Positions 63,190 to 64,000 of a stretch of DNA of 64,000 nt are shown here, in pieces; within the stretch, counting starts at the first letter, position 1, and each line of letters begins with the position of its first letter. The stretch covers positions 7,239 to 71,238 of the forward strand of contig DCZO01000020.1 in assembly GCA_002331335.1 (NCBI GenBank). Reading direction: 5' to 3'. A program made the position numbers and the translations under genes. The DNA is from Nitrospira sp. UBA2082 (GTDB lineage Bacteria; Nitrospirota; Nitrospiria; Nitrospirales; Nitrospiraceae). The notes under the pieces are model-generated. The model saw nothing but the letters and a program-made list of their open reading frames with translations. It made no database searches and was not told where the DNA came from.

Positions 63190-63237
63190 CTGCATGCCCT
63201 GCGCTCTCTTCGGTTGACAGTCCACACCCTCTCCTCT

Positions 63238-63271
63238 AGACTGACCCGTCCGACTCAAGACGGGCCAGTCT
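63238..63271 (+). terminator. Hairpin after rlpA
   Basis: Arms of 13 bases (63238-63250 and 63259-63271) pair with one mismatch (AGACTG-x-CCCGTC). It is followed by GTTCATT. It lies between rlpA and the small basic gene. Confidence 0.6.
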
Positions 63272-63313
63272 GTTCATTGTCGTCATTGATCATCACGTAA
63301 AGGAGCCGAGAGC

Positions 63314-63535
63314 ATGGCGAAGAAAACAACGAAAAGCTCAGCGGAGTCTGAAGAAACTCGATTGAAGAAAAAAGTCGCGGAACGGCGGACTGCGGGGAAG
63401 ACCTCCGAAGGGACGGCAGCATTCCGGGCGCTTCGGAAGCGGCTGAAGCGGGAGCAACGCAGACGGCGATCCCTTGCGCTACGCAAGAAACATGCGGCGG
63501 GCAGCAAGACTGCCGCAGCGCCTGCGTCAACCTAG
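63314..63535 (+). CDS. Small lysine/arginine-rich protein
   Basis: 73 residues. It is highly basic, with an acidic helical start (SSAESEETRLKKKVAERRTAG) and a long basic helix (ALRKRLKREQRRRRSLALRKKH). It may be a nucleic-acid-binding or ribosome-associated protein; no family was recognised. Compare the small basic genes at 25144 and 25477. Confidence 0.6.
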   Translation: MAKKTTKSSAESEETRLKKKVAERRTAGKTSEGTAAFRALRKRLKREQRRRRSLALRKKHAAGSKTAAAPAST

Positions 63536-63569
63536 ATCGTCAACCGGTTCGTGGACGGTAGGACATTGT

Positions 63570-64000
63570 ATGAAATCAGATCGGACTGACCAATCTGGCG
63601 ATACGCTTCCGACGGCTCAGTCGTCGGGGGATGAGCTGGCGGACTCCTTGTCCGAAGATCTTGCTCGAGCCCAACAGCAGGAGGCCGGCCCTGTGCCGAC
63701 TGGTGTGGAAGCCGGGGCGGACTTAGAAGAAGAGCGCGTCAAGGATGAGATCGATATTCAGATCGACCTGCTGAACGATCCGGACTGGGTAGTGCGCCGT
63801 GAGGCGGTCATTACACTCGGGGAGATGGGGGATGAGCGGTGTGTTGCCCCCTTGGCCAAAGCATTGCGGGACGGTGACTGGCAGGTTCGAGAAGTGGCGG
63901 TTGAAGCCATGGGGCAGGTGGGGTCCCCCGCGGTCGAGACCTTGCTCAAATTGCTGCGGGACTGGGAAGTCCGCAAGTACGCGATTTTGTCGCTGGGTAA
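63570..64000 (+). CDS. HEAT-repeat protein, continues beyond the window
   Basis: 143 codons from ATG 63570 to the window edge without a stop. The first 60 residues are acidic and disordered-looking. HEAT/PBS-lyase repeats then begin (DPDWVVRREAVITLGEMGD, DGDWQVREVAVEAMGQVGS, DWEVRKYAILSLG). They are like those of the gene at the left edge and the one at 5894. A protein-interaction scaffold is expected. Confidence 0.85.
   Translation, partial: MKSDRTDQSGDTLPTAQSSGDELADSLSEDLARAQQQEAGPVPTGVEAGADLEEERVKDEIDIQIDLLNDPDWVVRREAVITLGEMGDERCVAPLAKALRDGDWQVREVAVEAMGQVGSPAVETLLKLLRDWEVRKYAILSLG

Noticed and set aside
1..64000. tRNA, rRNA, CRISPR arrays and intact insertion sequences
   Set aside because: The gaps were read for cloverleaf ends, regular repeats and transposase motifs, and none was found. 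A dedicated scan (tRNA and CRISPR finders) would be needed to exclude them fully.

Overview
The window is high-GC bacterial chromosome with dense, mostly single-copy genes. No rRNA, tRNA, CRISPR array or intact insertion sequence was seen. The mix of families (several HEAT-repeat proteins, DsrE/TusA sulfur carriers, a soluble histidine kinase fused to a Rossmann domain, a Gld-type ABC operon with a DUF4340 protein, a PGPGW membrane protein, RlpA, many small exported proteins) looks like a Nitrospirota, Nitrospira-like genome. That placement is an inference from gene content; no marker gene here settles it.

Layout. 1-2.0 kb: a partial HEAT-repeat gene divergent from an exported beta-propeller protein. 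2.4-5.8 kb: a small accessory patch with a GIY-YIG-like protein, an HNH-like zinc protein, a DUF2726 protein, an AbiEii-like nucleotidyltransferase and a DCC-family oxidoreductase. 5.9-12.8 kb: an operon of pseudo-phosphatase, exported protein and HEAT protein, then a two-gene set of exported stress-type proteins, a DUF1566 protein and an alpha/beta-hydrolase-like protein. 12.9-16.1 kb: glycerophosphodiesterase, patatin-like protein and an L-2-hydroxyglutarate oxidase-like flavoprotein. 16.1-24.8 kb: a complete beta-oxidation set (acyl-CoA synthetase, hydratase/dehydrogenase fusion, two thiolases, acyl-CoA dehydrogenase) arranged around one divergent promoter region. 24.9-26.7 kb: small proteins, including one that appears to start at AUC, with a sigma-54-type promoter upstream.

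26.7-31.1 kb is a defence and addiction patch: brnT-brnA, a frameshifted adhesin-E-like gene, an SDR, a lone HicB-type protein, a brnA relic, and a type II restriction-modification system whose nuclease is a clear BamHI-family enzyme with an XRE controller gene and a convergent methyltransferase. 31.2-38.6 kb is housekeeping: DNA polymerase I with a degenerate proofreading domain, endonuclease III, ribosomal protein S21, formiminotransferase-cyclodeaminase, and DsrE/TusA/DsrE2 proteins. 38.8-49.7 kb holds a Rieske oxygenase, a KefB-type antiporter, UDP-glucuronate epimerase, an MBL protein with a PqqD-like segment, VOC and YaeQ proteins, a second BrnT/BrnA-like pair beside a dead hicB, an alcohol dehydrogenase and a YceI protein.

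49.7-57.4 kb: a TonB-domain protein, then the co-directional run tdh-kbl-rplI-glyA-nrdR, which converts threonine to glycine and glycine/serine to one-carbon units, followed by a two-component pair. 57.4-62.1 kb: a four-gene Gld-type ABC transporter operon. The window closes with an RlpA lipoprotein, a small basic protein and the start of another HEAT-repeat gene.
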